Shown: positions 1-8,716, counted from the stretch's first letter. The stretch is 64,000 nucleotides of DNA from Ardenticatenaceae bacterium (GCA_030065875.1 JASJCR010000012.1:1-64000), one strand, 5' to 3'. A program made the numbers and translations. Notes: generated by a model not told the origin, from the sequence alone.

Positions 1-893
1 AGATCATCGATCAGACGAGTCAACGCCTGAATCTCCTGGCTGATTACTCTCCCGGCACTGTCGACTGACTGCATACCGTCCTGCAGCCCTTCGAGATTGA
101 CCTGCATAATCGTAAGTGGGGTTCGGAGCTCGTGGGCAATATCGGCTACAAACTGCCTTCGCTGGGTTTGCTGTTGTTCGATTGTGGTTGTCATGCGGTT
201 AAACGCCCGGGCCAGGTCGGCGAGCTCATTTTCCCCCTCCACCTCAAGCGGTTCGGCTTTTCCCTCCTCCGTCATTTTGACGGCCGCGTTGCGCAGCTGG
301 GTTAGAGGTGTGGTGATTTGCTGGACCAAATACCAGCTCAATCCGGCCCCGATCAGGGCGGCAAATAGGCCGGCTCCGGCTGTAAAGCGCCAGAACGCCG
401 GCTGTAAGGCTCCGGCCTGACTGAGATCAAGCCCGGTTTGGACCAGCAGAAAGTTTGATGCGCCATCTGCTGTTTCAAGCTGGATCGCCCGGTCCTCCCA
501 GTCGGCCGGTAGACCAGCTGGATCGACATCCGTAACGATCCCTTCCGCTAGAACCTCCCCATCGGCCGAGAGCAGCATCACTCGTTCAATCTGCAGGGCA
601 GCCAGGATGGTTCGCTGCAGTATCAGGGCCTGCCTCTCATTTGGTGACGGCTCGGGCTGGGAAACGGCCGCCTGCAGCAGTTTGCGGGTTTCCTCTCGGT
701 TTGGATTGTCGTTGAGATGATCTTGGATGAGAGGGGCCAGCTGCTGACCATAGGCAAGGGCCAGCCGGGCAGCCAGCCGATCTCCAGGTGTAAAGGGGAT
801 CAGCTGAAACAATAAAAGAATGATGGCCACCGTGACGACAATGACCAACAGATAGCTGCGTGTAAGCTGGCCGCGGATCTGGTTACCCCTCAT
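1..893 (-). CDS. Sensor histidine kinase, 3' part cut off by window edge
   Basis: Membrane histidine kinase of the HAMP/HisKA type. Translation from the ATG at 893 gives a short cytoplasmic N-terminus, a hydrophobic segment at about residues 14-31, an extracytoplasmic sensor region to about 155, a second hydrophobic segment (about 158-180), a HAMP linker and the dimerisation box FVADIAHELRTPLT with the phospho-acceptor His at residue 254. The HATPase domain lies beyond position 1 and cannot be seen. The start overlaps the stop of the upstream response regulator by 11 bases, so the two are translationally coupled and this kinase should phosphorylate that regulator. The ligand of the sensor region is unknown. 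Confidence 0.93.
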   Translation of the reverse strand, partial: MRGNQIRGQLTRSYLLVIVVTVAIILLLFQLIPFTPGDRLAARLALAYGQQLAPLIQDHLNDNPNREETRKLLQAAVSQPEPSPNERQALILQRTILAALQIERVMLLSADGEVLAEGIVTDVDPAGLPADWEDRAIQLETADGASNFLLVQTGLDLSQAGALQPAFWRFTAGAGLFAALIGAGLSWYLVQQITTPLTQLRNAAVKMTEEGKAEPLEVEGENELADLARAFNRMTTTIEQQQTQRRQFVADIAHELRTPLTIMQVNLEGLQDGMQSVDSAGRVISQEIQALTRLIDD

Positions 894-1572
894 AGCGATA
901 CCCCACCCCAAAGACCGTTGCGATCCGCTCCGGATCACCACCAAGGTCGCCAATTTTGCGCCGCAGCTGGCGGATATAGACGTCGACACTGCGCTCCAGC
1001 CCCTCATAATCGTGGCCCAGGGCAAGCTCGATTAACCGGCTGCGTTTCAGGACGCGCCCCTGATGTTTGAGCAGGGTAACCAGGACAGAAAACTCATTTG
1101 GGGTTAGTGAAAGCGGCTGGCCCCCAAGGTGTGCTTCATGTCCATCCACATCAACGACGAGATCGCTATCGGTCAACAGCAAGTTTCCGGTGCTGGAACG
1201 GTTGACGCGTCGAAAAATCGCCTTCGCTCGGGCCACAATTTCCCGGGGACTAAACGGCTTGGTGACGTAATCATCCGCCCCAATTTCCAGCCCTAGCAGC
1301 CGGTCGATTTCTTCTGCCCGGGCGGTTAACATGATAATGAGCACGTGGGCGATTTCCGGCCGGGGATCTTGACGCAGCATTCGACAAATATCTAGCCCGT
1401 CAATTTCAGGCAGATTGAGATCGAGAATAATCAAATCGGGCCGCCAGGTGCGGGCCCGGTCCAGGCCTTTCCGGCCGTCGGCTTCGACCACCGTATCGTA
1501 ACCGGCCTGGCGGAAATAATTATCAACCCAACGGGCGATTTGGGATTCATCTTCGATGATTAAAACACGCAT
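883..1572 (-). CDS. OmpR/PhoB-family response regulator
   Basis: DNA-binding response regulator of 229 residues. The receiver domain has the acidic pair E7/D8, phospho-acceptor D51 in LIILDLNLP, T83 and the conserved K105 in YVTKPF. The C-terminal winged helix (about 135-229) ends in the usual VFGVGYRYEG. I chose the ATG at 1572 (MRVLIIEDE) rather than a TTG 18 bases upstream because receiver domains normally begin this way. No strong ribosome-binding site is visible. It is co-transcribed with the histidine kinase that follows with an 11-base overlap. The regulated genes are unknown; the secreted-protein genes upstream on the same strand are plausible targets, but that is only inference. Confidence 0.95.
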   Translation of the reverse strand: MRVLIIEDESQIARWVDNYFRQAGYDTVVEADGRKGLDRARTWRPDLIILDLNLPEIDGLDICRMLRQDPRPEIAHVLIIMLTARAEEIDRLLGLEIGADDYVTKPFSPREIVARAKAIFRRVNRSSTGNLLLTDSDLVVDVDGHEAHLGGQPLSLTPNEFSVLVTLLKHQGRVLKRSRLIELALGHDYEGLERSVDVYIRQLRRKIGDLGGDPERIATVFGVGYRYEG

Positions 1573-1574
1573 TG

Positions 1575-1612
1575 CAAAGACCACAGACAACAGACTTCAG
1601 ACAACAGAAAGA
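1575..1612. repeat. Short repeat of the ACAACAGACTTCAGA family
   Basis: Spacer upstream of the response regulator contains CAGACAACAGACTTCAGACA-like sequence. The same words recur in the longer imperfect inverted repeat at 61350-61440 and, more weakly, around 58858-58885. It is simple-sequence intergenic DNA of unknown function. Confidence 0.6.
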
Positions 1613-1633
1613 ATTTAGCACAGGTGCCAGTGA

Positions 1634-1783
1634 TTAGAAAGAGCAATCGTGCGTATTGTGCTCAACTTCCCGCCACTGACACGGCTTGTCAAGCTCGAGC
1701 AGTTTATAAAGATAGATGGCAATAATGAAAGCCGTCAGGCCAATTAGAGCCAGAATGACGGCCATGAATTTTATCAAGAACAT
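1634..1783 (-). CDS. Small single-span membrane protein (49 aa), hypothetical
   Basis: Short reading frame starting MFLIKFMAVILAL. A hydrophobic stretch of roughly 25 residues (about 5-28) is followed by a polar tail with two Cys residues (one in DKPCQW, one near the end in HDCSF). It begins 25 bases after the stop of the Ala-rich lipoprotein gene on the same strand, so it could be the last gene of that transcript before the two-component system. No ribosome-binding site is obvious, and I do not recognise a family. A longer frame reaching back to 1888 would overlap the lipoprotein gene and is not preferred. It may be spurious. Confidence 0.4.
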   Translation of the reverse strand: MFLIKFMAVILALIGLTAFIIAIYLYKLLELDKPCQWREVEHNTHDCSF

Positions 1784-1808
1784 GTCAACACAATTAACTT
1801 TAAACTTT

Positions 1809-2885
1809 CTACGGTCGGCGATCCCGGCCGTTTCTTGGTTGGGGAAGATTGCGGCCGGCACCGTCAAAACGCCCCTGAAATTCAGCAAAATTTTGTCGGA
1901 TTGAGCCCATCTGGGCTGAAAGGGATGGCCAGTTACCGTTCATGATTGCCGTATTTGCCTGGGTTACCGCATCCGCCATTTGGTCAAACGACAGGCTCCG
2001 CAAGCTGGCCGAGGCATTTTGACCAAGCTGCAGCAGGGTTGTGGCCTCGTCGGCCGACAGTGTCCCGTTGCTGAGAGATTCCTGCAGCGTTGTCACATAA
2101 CCGAGCGTTTGGGCAAGCGCTTCATCACCGCTGGTGGCAATTGTCGTGGGTGCGATGGCGGCCCACTCCGCCTGGCGGGTTTGCCATTCAGCCTGGGCGG
2201 CGGTGATCCATTCGTTGGCCTGCTGCTGTGCCCCCTGAATTGCGGCCGAAGTCTGCTGGGCGGCTGTTTCCAGAGTCTGGATCGTTTCATCAGCGATGGC
2301 CACCCCTGCAGCCAGGGTCTCGTTCATGGCCACAAGCGTGGTGTTGATCGTTTGAACCGACTCGTTTAAGGTCGCCAGCTCATTTTCGATGTCGTTGAGC
2401 TCGTTGATGGTGCTCTGGGCAATTTCTTCGTACTGGGTGAAATAATGGGCGATGAGCGCCTCTGCTTCAGCCAGCGCCTCATCGGCCGCCGCGGCGGTGA
2501 CCGTGACCGTCTCAATTTCGGTGGACGTAACCTGATCGTCGGCCGTGGCTGCTGCCGCCGCCGCCGCCGTATTTTCAGCAGCTACCAGGGCGTCATCCAC
2601 CGCCTGGTCGATGGCAACCAGCAATTCCTCTTCAGTTGAAGCCATGGCTGATTCAACCGCAGCACCCACGGCAGGAGGCACGGCCGTGGCCAGCGCCCCG
2701 GCGACGGCCGCATCGATTTGCGCCTGTTGGGTGGCTTCGGCCGCGACAGTTGCTTCGACCTGGGCGGCAACGGTGGCTTCGAGATCGGCCGCAGAGGCCT
2801 CTTCTTCGTTCACAGCCTGGCAGCCGATCATCAGACCGGCCGCGGTCAAAATCATCATAAAAGCAATCAATTTAAAATTTGACAT
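1809..2885 (-). CDS. Ala-rich coiled-coil lipoprotein, function unknown
   Basis: Exported lipoprotein of 358 residues. The N-terminus has a signal peptide with a lipobox (LMIGC, lipidated Cys at 22). Residues about 30-130 are very rich in Ala, Glu and Val with heptad-like spacing (repeated EATVAA units), followed by a long helical segment rich in Ala, Gln and Thr (about 135-260) and a basic, Pro-containing tail. This composition suggests an elongated coiled coil or helical bundle at the cell surface. No enzymatic motif is seen. It lies between the secreted protein at 3005-3706 and the two-component system, all on the minus strand. Ala-rich lipoproteins can act as spacers or envelope linkers, but no specific role can be assigned. 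Confidence 0.8.
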   Translation of the reverse strand: MSNFKLIAFMMILTAAGLMIGCQAVNEEEASAADLEATVAAQVEATVAAEATQQAQIDAAVAGALATAVPPAVGAAVESAMASTEEELLVAIDQAVDDALVAAENTAAAAAAATADDQVTSTEIETVTVTAAAADEALAEAEALIAHYFTQYEEIAQSTINELNDIENELATLNESVQTINTTLVAMNETLAAGVAIADETIQTLETAAQQTSAAIQGAQQQANEWITAAQAEWQTRQAEWAAIAPTTIATSGDEALAQTLGYVTTLQESLSNGTLSADEATTLLQLGQNASASLRSLSFDQMADAVTQANTAIMNGNWPSLSAQMGSIRQNFAEFQGRFDGAGRNLPQPRNGRDRRP

Positions 2886-2924
2886 GGTGTTTTTCTCAAC
2901 TTTTAACTCAAGTTGCGACCCTAA

Positions 2925-3000
2925 CCCCTGTCATTCCGAGCGCAGCCGAAGGATTACAGGGAGAAATCTGTGATAATTCGTGTTAATCCGCAGCTATTAT
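2925..3000. repeat. Nested dispersed repeats (GTCATTCCGAGCGCAGC and AATCTGTG types)
   Basis: The spacer holds a GTCATTCCGAGCGCAGCCG-type word (about 2931-2960) directly followed by a half of the AAATCTGTG...GTGTTAATCCG repeat (about 2968-2996). The same combination, complete, is seen at 8622-8716. Confidence 0.7.
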
Positions 3001-3004
3001 TTCC

Positions 3005-3706
3005 TTATAAACAGGGATGGGTCTGGTAGATCAAGCGGGCTGCGCCTTTGGCCAGTCGCTCGCTCCAGCGGTCAACCTGGGATTGGGTGATGCGCCCATT
3101 TTCAACGGCCGCTTCCAGCCGAGCCTCAAACTTTTCAACTGCCATATCAACCAAGCTCTCTCCTCCGACTCCCTGTTCGTCGGCTATCGCGCCCAGAGAT
3201 TGACCGCCGGACAATCGGCCGGCCAGCTCCTCAACGGTCAGATTGAGCGCATCTGCCGCCTGGGGTGACCAGTGACCCCACATTCGGCCGCCAATCATCC
3301 CGAGCCCCCAGTACGGACCGCCTCCATTGGTCATCAGATGATCAACCGTTAACGGAACCGCTTTGGTTAACTGGGCCGCTTGCTCCGCGGTGATGGTTCC
3401 ACCGGCGGCCGCTTCCTCAATTTTTTCCAGGCGATAGGTGGTGATGGCGGATTGAAGCGCCAGCTGCTCCGGCGTCGTATTGGCCAGTTCACCAACAGTT
3501 TGACCGCCAGCGAGAGATTCCGCAACCGCAGCGGCGGTTGTACCCAGAGCCGTGCCAATGACCGGGTTGAGTTCCTCGCCCCAAACGACATCACAGGTTT
3601 GCCCCCCGAGGTCAAAACCGATTGGTCCACTGGCTCCGGCCACCCCGCTGCCGGCGAGGAAGGCAGCGATCAGGGTGATCGATACCAAAATCTTTTGCTT
3701 GAACAT
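3005..3706 (-). CDS. Secreted protein with internal duplication, function unknown
   Basis: Predicted exported protein of 233 residues with a signal peptide (hydrophobic core about 8-24, ending near AGA). The body contains two copies of a roughly 60-residue unit, about 57-115 and 156-217. Each runs LAxGQ(T/S)(V/L)G-, then a helix, then G(T/R)IT..Q(A/V). The second halves resemble the G-x-IT-x-x-QA pattern of small secreted helical proteins of the DUF2680/YckD kind, but I cannot confirm membership. A clear ribosome-binding site (AAAGGAG) precedes the ATG. It is the upstream neighbour of the Ala-rich lipoprotein on the same strand. No catalytic residues are recognisable. Confidence 0.8.
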   Translation of the reverse strand: MFKQKILVSITLIAAFLAGSGVAGASGPIGFDLGGQTCDVVWGEELNPVIGTALGTTAAAVAESLAGGQTVGELANTTPEQLALQSAITTYRLEKIEEAAAGGTITAEQAAQLTKAVPLTVDHLMTNGGGPYWGLGMIGGRMWGHWSPQAADALNLTVEELAGRLSGGQSLGAIADEQGVGGESLVDMAVEKFEARLEAAVENGRITQSQVDRWSERLAKGAARLIYQTHPCL

Positions 3707-4217
3707 AGAAACTCCTTTTAATACTGTGTAACAGATGTTTTCTTAACTTTTGACCATGTTGCCACCTTTTTTAACCGATGAATGAATCCATCGGCCAAGG
3801 AGACCGAAAGTGGATAAATCCAGTTTTTAACGCGATTTATCGCGTTACTGATACTTCCAAAAAATCACCGTGGAGATCGACAAGAACGCAAAGATTTTTC
3901 AAGATAAAGGCTCTCGCCGCGTTCTCCAAGTCTCTGCAGCAAGATATTTGTCAACCTGGTTTTTAGGTTAAAAAGGAGTTGTTAAGATTTGTCGATGATT
4001 GTATGCAGGTTTGGCGAAGTTATCGGCTCCCACAGCAGGCGGCCCGGCTAACCAGGTTTTCCTAAGTCTAGCAGCGCAGAATAGTCGTGTGTTTTGGTGT
4101 CATTTGATTTGTCAGATACTTCTTTTATGATGGTTTTCACATTGCCGATCGTCTTCTTGGCTATAATGGCGATTTACCGTCAACTCAGCATCAACCGACC
4201 AAGGTCCCTTAAATAAA
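3707..4217. repeat. Intergenic region with CCGATGAAT / TAACGCGAT hairpin repeats
   Basis: No gene is seen in these 511 bases, which form a divergent promoter region. About 3774-3852 carries a CGATGAATGAATCCATCGG hairpin, the word GAGACCGAAA and TTTTTAACGCGATTTATCGC, itself nearly palindromic. The same three words in the same order recur at 38133-38400, so this is a dispersed repeat. The stretch about 3860-4130 has nothing I recognise. Confidence 0.65.
4136..4167 (+). promoter_or_regulatory. Possible sigma-70-like promoter of the first SARP gene
   Basis: A perfect TATAAT sits at 4162-4167, about 50 bases before the ATG at 4218. The upstream TTCACA (4136-4141) is 20 bases away, longer than ideal, so the -35 assignment is weak. 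Confidence 0.35.
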
Positions 4218-7200
4218 ATGTATAGATTTGCCCTTTTGGGTCGCCCCCGCATAACCAATGACACCACGCCCATAACCGATTTTGTGTCGGATAAGGTGCT
4301 GCTGTTGATTTGTTACCTGGTGATGCATCCGGCTGAAGAAAGCCATGCACGTTCCACATTGGCCGGTCTTTTTTGGGGAGAGATGGAGGAGGACCGGGCT
4401 CGAGCCAATTTGCGGATGGCCCTCTATAATTTGCAAAAGCTTCTTCCGGGTTTCCTGGCGGCCGATCGAAAAACGATAAGCGTGCATCCTCAAGCGGTAT
4501 TTTGGCTTGATGTGCAGGAGTTTGAGCAACAATTGGCAAATGGGTCGACCGCTTTGCCGGCTGCCGTCGCCCTTTATCGGGGAGAGGTTTTGCAGGGGTT
4601 GGCGTTTGATGATGCCCCAGAGTTGGAGGATTGGCTGCGGCTGCAGCGGGAATCCCTACGCTTGCAAATGCTCGAGGCGCTTGAGGAATTGATCGACCAC
4701 CAAATTTCTCAGGGAGAGTGGACCGCTGCCATAAACAACCTGCAGAAACAGCTAGCCATCGAACCGTGGCGAGAAGCATCCCATCGACTGTTAATGAGGC
4801 TGCTGGCGCGCACCCGTCAATTTAATGCGGCTCTGGCTCAATACGAGCGGTGCCGGGAAATGTTAATTACGGAGCTGGGTGTTGAGCCGATGCAGGAAAC
4901 GATCGATCTACAGGCAAAAATCACGGCCGCCCGCGAACGCTCACAACCGCATCATCTGCCATCGCAGCCAACCCCTCTGATTGGTCGTACGGCCGAACTT
5001 GGCCAGCTGTTTTCTCTTCTCAACGATGAGGAGCGGCGCTTGATTTCCCTCACCGGTCCGGGGGGGAGCGGCAAAACGCGGCTGGCCATCGCCGCGGCCG
5101 AAGAGCAGGCGTATGCTTTTCTCGATGGGGTTCACTTTGTTCCTTTTGTGGGGGTGACCCAAACCGCTGGGGTTGATGCCGCTCTGGCTGGAGCACTGCA
5201 TTTCCCCCTCGATCCGGATAAACAGATACGAACGCAGCTTCTTGACTATTTGCGGCAAAAGGAGGTGCTGCTCCTGTTTGACAACGTGGAGCAAATTGTT
5301 GATTCAATCGCTGATCTGGCCGTCGAAATATTGCAAAACGCCCCTCGAGTGACGTTGCTGGTTACGTCACGCGAGAGTTTGCGGTTGAGATGGGAGGTGC
5401 GCGTGCCCTTAAACGGGCTGTCCGTACCCCCACCAGAGGCTGGTGAGGCGGCCGCAGATTATGATGCGGTGCGGCTTTTCTGGCAGATTGCCCAGGGAGT
5501 TCAACCTGCTTTTGATGGAAATCTCGAACCGGTTAGCGGGTTGTGCCGCCTGGTTGAGGGGATGCCGCTGGCGATTGAATTGGCGGCCGCCATGATGGAG
5601 CGGGAAACCCCGCAGCAGCTCCTCAATCAGGTACAGCAAAACCTCGATCAGCTGGAAACGGTCCTGCGCGATGTCCCCAGCCGTCATCGCAGCCTGCGGG
5701 CGGTATTTGACTACTCCTGGTCTTTGCTAAATGATGAAGAAAAGCATGTTTTTTCCCGGCTTGCTCTATTTCGCGGTGGTTTTTCAAAAGAAGCGGCGGC
5801 CGTCGTAGCTGATGCCTCGTTAAACCGGTTGGCCGATCTGGCGGCCAAATCACTCCTGCGAAATCAGGCGAAGTATCGCTTTGAACTGCACGAAATATTG
5901 CGTGAATACGCGATGGAGAGGCTCCTCCAAAATGGGGAAAAGAAAATCACGGCAAAGCGGCACACGGAATATTATCTGCAGCTGCTGCATCACGATGAGG
6001 AGGGGCTGCAAGGATCGCAGCAGTATGATCTTGCGGAGAGCCTGCGAATCGACCTGGACAACATTCAGACCGCCTGGAAAACGGCCGTTGCGGGCGGTGA
6101 TGAGGCGCTGGCTGCTGCCGCTGTAGGGGGATTATCTCGACTTCATCGGGTGCTGGGCCTTTTCCAGGCGGGTGAAGCTGTGCTCGCGGCCGCTCGAGAT
6201 ACGTTTAAATCGGGGTCGAACGGCATATTTGCCCTTCATCACGCTGATTTTCTGGTTGAACGACATGATTATCAGGCGGCCCTGCAGGCGCTTGACGAGG
6301 CTTGGGATCAGGGATTGCCTACCCCAGAACTGCAGGCCACCGCCAGACTTGCCGCCGCTCGAGCACATTATCGGACAGGAGCGCTTGACCTCGCCCGCGA
6401 GCTGCTGGATGAGGGTTTGAGTCTGGCCAAACAGGCCGGCCGATACGACCTCCAGGCGGCCGGCTGGTCTACACTTGGTTCCATTGAAGAGATGTCCGGC
6501 CATTACGATGCGGCCGAAGCAGCGCTGCTAAACGGATTAGAATGTATTCAGAGAATTGAAGATATCTATGGATTGACTCTCATTCAATTGGGTTTGGGAA
6601 TCGTTCATTTCCGGCGGCAAAATTTTTCGGCTGGGAAAAAGCTTTTGCTTGAGGCCCTGGAAACCCGCCGTGCCGTTGATCCAACCGGTTTAAGCAGTGC
6701 CCGCATTTTGGTTGGGTTGGGTACGGTGACCTACAATCTGGGTGAGCGGGAAGAGGCCCGTCGCTATTATTTGGAGTCGTTAAGGGTATTTCAGATTGCG
6801 GGCGATCGCTCCGGGGAAGGGTTGGCCACCGATATGCTGGGTCGTATGGCCGCCTTTGTTGGTGATGTAGAGGTCGCCCTTCGCTATTACGATCAATCCC
6901 TGGTCGCCCGGGAGGCGATCGGCAACCCTAAAGGGATCGCTGATACAAAGCGTCATCTGGCGGATTTATTGGTTAATTTAGGCGCATACGAACGAGCCCG
7001 AGAACTGCTCGATCAGGCTAAGGAAATCTATCTCGATCTTGGTGAACGGCGATCGTACGGCTCTACCCTGGCTACCCTGGCACTTGTGAATCATTATCAG
7101 GGATTTCAGGAGGAGGCGTTGACCATCGCGGAAGAGGCTGAGGACCTGGCCAACTCGCTGGAAAACACATTGCTGTTGGCTTACAGTTTAGGCAGCAAAG

Positions 7201-7619
7201 GATACGCCCTCGGGGCGCTTAAGCGGTTAGAGGACGCGGCCACGGCGTTTCAAAAAGGGCTCACTGCCTGGCGAAAAATGGGACAGACCGACATGACTTA
7301 TCAGTGCGAGTCAGCATTGGGGAATCTCTTTTGGAAGCTCGGCCGGCGGGATGAAGCGTTGGCCATGGTGGAAAATGTGCTGGTCCGCCTCAAAGATCCC
7401 GCGCCGCTCGACTGTGATGCGCCCGGCCGCGTCTTTCTAGATTGCGTTTTGGTGCTCGAGCAGGCAGGGGATGAACGAGCGGAGCTGGTGCGGAAACAGG
7501 CGCAGGCCTTTCTGCAGCAGCAGGCGGATAAAATTACGGATGACAGGAATCGCAGGCAATTTCTGGAAAACATTAGGACGCATCAAATTTTATTGGGTCA
7601 AAAAAACAGGGATTTATGA
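4218..7619 (+). CDS. SARP/BTAD transcriptional regulator with NB-ARC ATPase and TPR region
   Basis: Large STAND-type regulator of 1133 residues. Order of domains: winged-helix DNA-binding region (about 1-100, with the typical FALLGRPRI and LAGLFWG...ARANLRMALYNLQKLL), BTAD helical domain (about 100-235, ending ELGVEPMQETI), NB-ARC ATPase (about 250-540) with Walker A GPGGSGKT at 279-286, Walker B LLLFDNVE near 354 and the VTSRE sensor motif, then TPR-like helical repeats to the C-terminus. Known relatives (AfsR, and many Chloroflexota and actinobacterial proteins) bind DNA when an ATP-driven switch is triggered through the TPR sensor. The gene ends 94 bases before a cyclase-family gene on the same strand, its likeliest target. 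A paralogue lies at 12176-15421. Confidence 0.95.
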   Translation: MYRFALLGRPRITNDTTPITDFVSDKVLLLICYLVMHPAEESHARSTLAGLFWGEMEEDRARANLRMALYNLQKLLPGFLAADRKTISVHPQAVFWLDVQEFEQQLANGSTALPAAVALYRGEVLQGLAFDDAPELEDWLRLQRESLRLQMLEALEELIDHQISQGEWTAAINNLQKQLAIEPWREASHRLLMRLLARTRQFNAALAQYERCREMLITELGVEPMQETIDLQAKITAARERSQPHHLPSQPTPLIGRTAELGQLFSLLNDEERRLISLTGPGGSGKTRLAIAAAEEQAYAFLDGVHFVPFVGVTQTAGVDAALAGALHFPLDPDKQIRTQLLDYLRQKEVLLLFDNVEQIVDSIADLAVEILQNAPRVTLLVTSRESLRLRWEVRVPLNGLSVPPPEAGEAAADYDAVRLFWQIAQGVQPAFDGNLEPVSGLCRLVEGMPLAIELAAAMMERETPQQLLNQVQQNLDQLETVLRDVPSRHRSLRAVFDYSWSLLNDEEKHVFSRLALFRGGFSKEAAAVVADASLNRLADLAAKSLLRNQAKYRFELHEILREYAMERLLQNGEKKITAKRHTEYYLQLLHHDEEGLQGSQQYDLAESLRIDLDNIQTAWKTAVAGGDEALAAAAVGGLSRLHRVLGLFQAGEAVLAAARDTFKSGSNGIFALHHADFLVERHDYQAALQALDEAWDQGLPTPELQATARLAAARAHYRTGALDLARELLDEGLSLAKQAGRYDLQAAGWSTLGSIEEMSGHYDAAEAALLNGLECIQRIEDIYGLTLIQLGLGIVHFRRQNFSAGKKLLLEALETRRAVDPTGLSSARILVGLGTVTYNLGEREEARRYYLESLRVFQIAGDRSGEGLATDMLGRMAAFVGDVEVALRYYDQSLVAREAIGNPKGIADTKRHLADLLVNLGAYERARELLDQAKEIYLDLGERRSYGSTLATLALVNHYQGFQEEALTIAEEAEDLANSLENTLLLAYSLGSKGYALGALKRLEDAATAFQKGLTAWRKMGQTDMTYQCESALGNLFWKLGRRDEALAMVENVLVRLKDPAPLDCDAPGRVFLDCVLVLEQAGDERAELVRKQAQAFLQQQADKITDDRNRRQFLENIRTHQILLGQKNRDL

Positions 7620-7645
7620 GTGGATTTAATAACTTGTTGGAGACG

Positions 7646-7690
7646 ATGCCTGAGCTTGTCGAAGGCTGAGTCGAAGAATCACTCGAGTTC
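7646..7690. repeat. CTGAG-x-GTCGAAG dispersed repeat
   Basis: The short spacer between the SARP gene and the cyclase gene carries a CCTGAGCTTGTCGAAGG word followed by GAGTCGAAGAATC, related to the GTCATTCTGAGCG...GAAGAATC repeats at 23335-23490 and 58750-58795. Confidence 0.55.
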
Positions 7691-7713
7691 AACACAAAGG
7701 GAAGAGCAAAAAG

Positions 7714-8604
7714 ATGGAAAAACGCGTAGAGTTCGATTTTGAAATTGAATTTACAAACGGTGGGGGTATCCAGGGGCAGGGTTTTCGCCTCGATCTGGCT
7801 GGAGATTCGATCAGCGACGAAGAATTAGCCAGCTACATCGTTGAAGATATGCAGCTCTTGATGGTCGGGCCGGTTCGCATCCTGAACAAGCGAATTATTG
7901 AGGAGCCGCACAAACGGCGGCCGTTTAATGACCCTCAGGATCCGACATGTATCGACCTGAGCCATACGATTGAGGATGGCTTGGTTACCTACAAGGGGCT
8001 TCCGGCACCGGTTATTTGCGATTTTCTCAGTCGCGAGGCGTCGCGGGAGCTATACGCACCCGGAACTGAATTCCAAATCGGCAAAATTGAGATGGTGGCC
8101 AATACCGGCACTTATATCGATTGCCCCTTTCACCGCTATGAAGATGGAAAAGATTTGTCTGAAGTGACCCTTGAGGCCTTTGTTGATTTGGAAGGAATTG
8201 TGATTCGCGCACCTTACCAGGAGCAGCTGGCCATCGGTCGCTCATTTTTTGAAGGGAAGGAGCTGCGCGGCCGGGCGGTGCTGGTTCATACAGGATGGGA
8301 TGAACATTGGAACACCGATGCTTATTTTGAAAACAACCCTTTCATCACAGAAGAAGCCGCGCAATATTTGGAGAGCTGCGGGGTCAAGCTGGTGGGTATC
8401 GATTCGCTCAACATCGATGATACGCGAATCAACAGCCGGCCGGTTCACTCGACCTTGCTGGCCAGGGAGATTTTGATCGTTGAGCACCTGTGCCGTTTGA
8501 ACCGGTTACCAGATGAGGGATTTTTATTTACCGCAGCACCGCCCAAGTTCAAAGGCGTGGGAACCTTCCCCGTGCGAGCCATGGCAAAATTGCTTAATGA
8601 TTGA
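7714..8604 (+). CDS. Cyclase-family (kynurenine formamidase-like) protein with extra N-terminal domain
   Basis: Protein of 296 residues. Residues about 79-290 match the cyclase/KynB-like fold (CIDLSHTIEDGL; LVHTGWDEHW; VGIDSLNIDD; FTAAPPKFKGVGTFPVRA), a metal-dependent hydrolase family. The hallmark HxGTHxDxPxH reads NTGTYIDCPFH at 130-140. The last His and the Asp are kept, but the first two metal-binding His positions are Asn and Tyr, so the chemistry may differ from kynurenine formamidase. Residues 1-75 form an extra acidic domain (FDFEIEFTNGGG...EELASYIVEDMQLLMVG...LNKRII) that I do not recognise. A ribosome-binding site (AGGGAAGAG) precedes the ATG. It probably forms a regulator-target pair with the upstream SARP gene. 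Confidence 0.85.
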   Translation: MEKRVEFDFEIEFTNGGGIQGQGFRLDLAGDSISDEELASYIVEDMQLLMVGPVRILNKRIIEEPHKRRPFNDPQDPTCIDLSHTIEDGLVTYKGLPAPVICDFLSREASRELYAPGTEFQIGKIEMVANTGTYIDCPFHRYEDGKDLSEVTLEAFVDLEGIVIRAPYQEQLAIGRSFFEGKELRGRAVLVHTGWDEHWNTDAYFENNPFITEEAAQYLESCGVKLVGIDSLNIDDTRINSRPVHSTLLAREILIVEHLCRLNRLPDEGFLFTAAPPKFKGVGTFPVRAMAKLLND

Positions 8605-8621
8605 GTGGATCATTAGTAAAA

Positions 8622-8716
8622 AAACAGCACAGATTAACACGGATTTTTACAAAACCTGTCCTGAGCGCAGCCGAAGGATTGAAGAGAAATCGGTGTTAAT
8701 CTGTGGCTTTTATTAA
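8622..8716. repeat. Imperfect palindrome CACAGATTAACACGG...GTGTTAATCTGTGG with inserted repeat
   Basis: The arms are CACAGATTAACACGG and GTGTTAATCTGTGG, imperfect inverted copies. Between them lies a GTCCTGAGCGCAGCCGAAGG word of the second repeat family, so one repeat appears nested in another. It lies at the convergent ends of two genes and might act as a terminator-like hairpin. Confidence 0.7.

Noticed and set aside
1634-1888. 84-codon version of the small membrane protein
   Set aside because: It would overlap 80 bases of the lipoprotein gene in another frame; the shorter 49-codon form is compact and fits a single-span protein.
1716-2973. Several long plus-strand frames opposite the Ala-rich lipoprotein gene
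   Set aside because: They mirror an Ala/Glu-rich coding sequence with high GC third positions, have no ribosome-binding sites and no recognisable motifs, while the minus frame has a signal peptide and lipobox.
3778-3966. 62-codon plus-strand frame
   Set aside because: It runs through the CCGATGAAT/TAACGCGAT repeat and would be repeat translation only.
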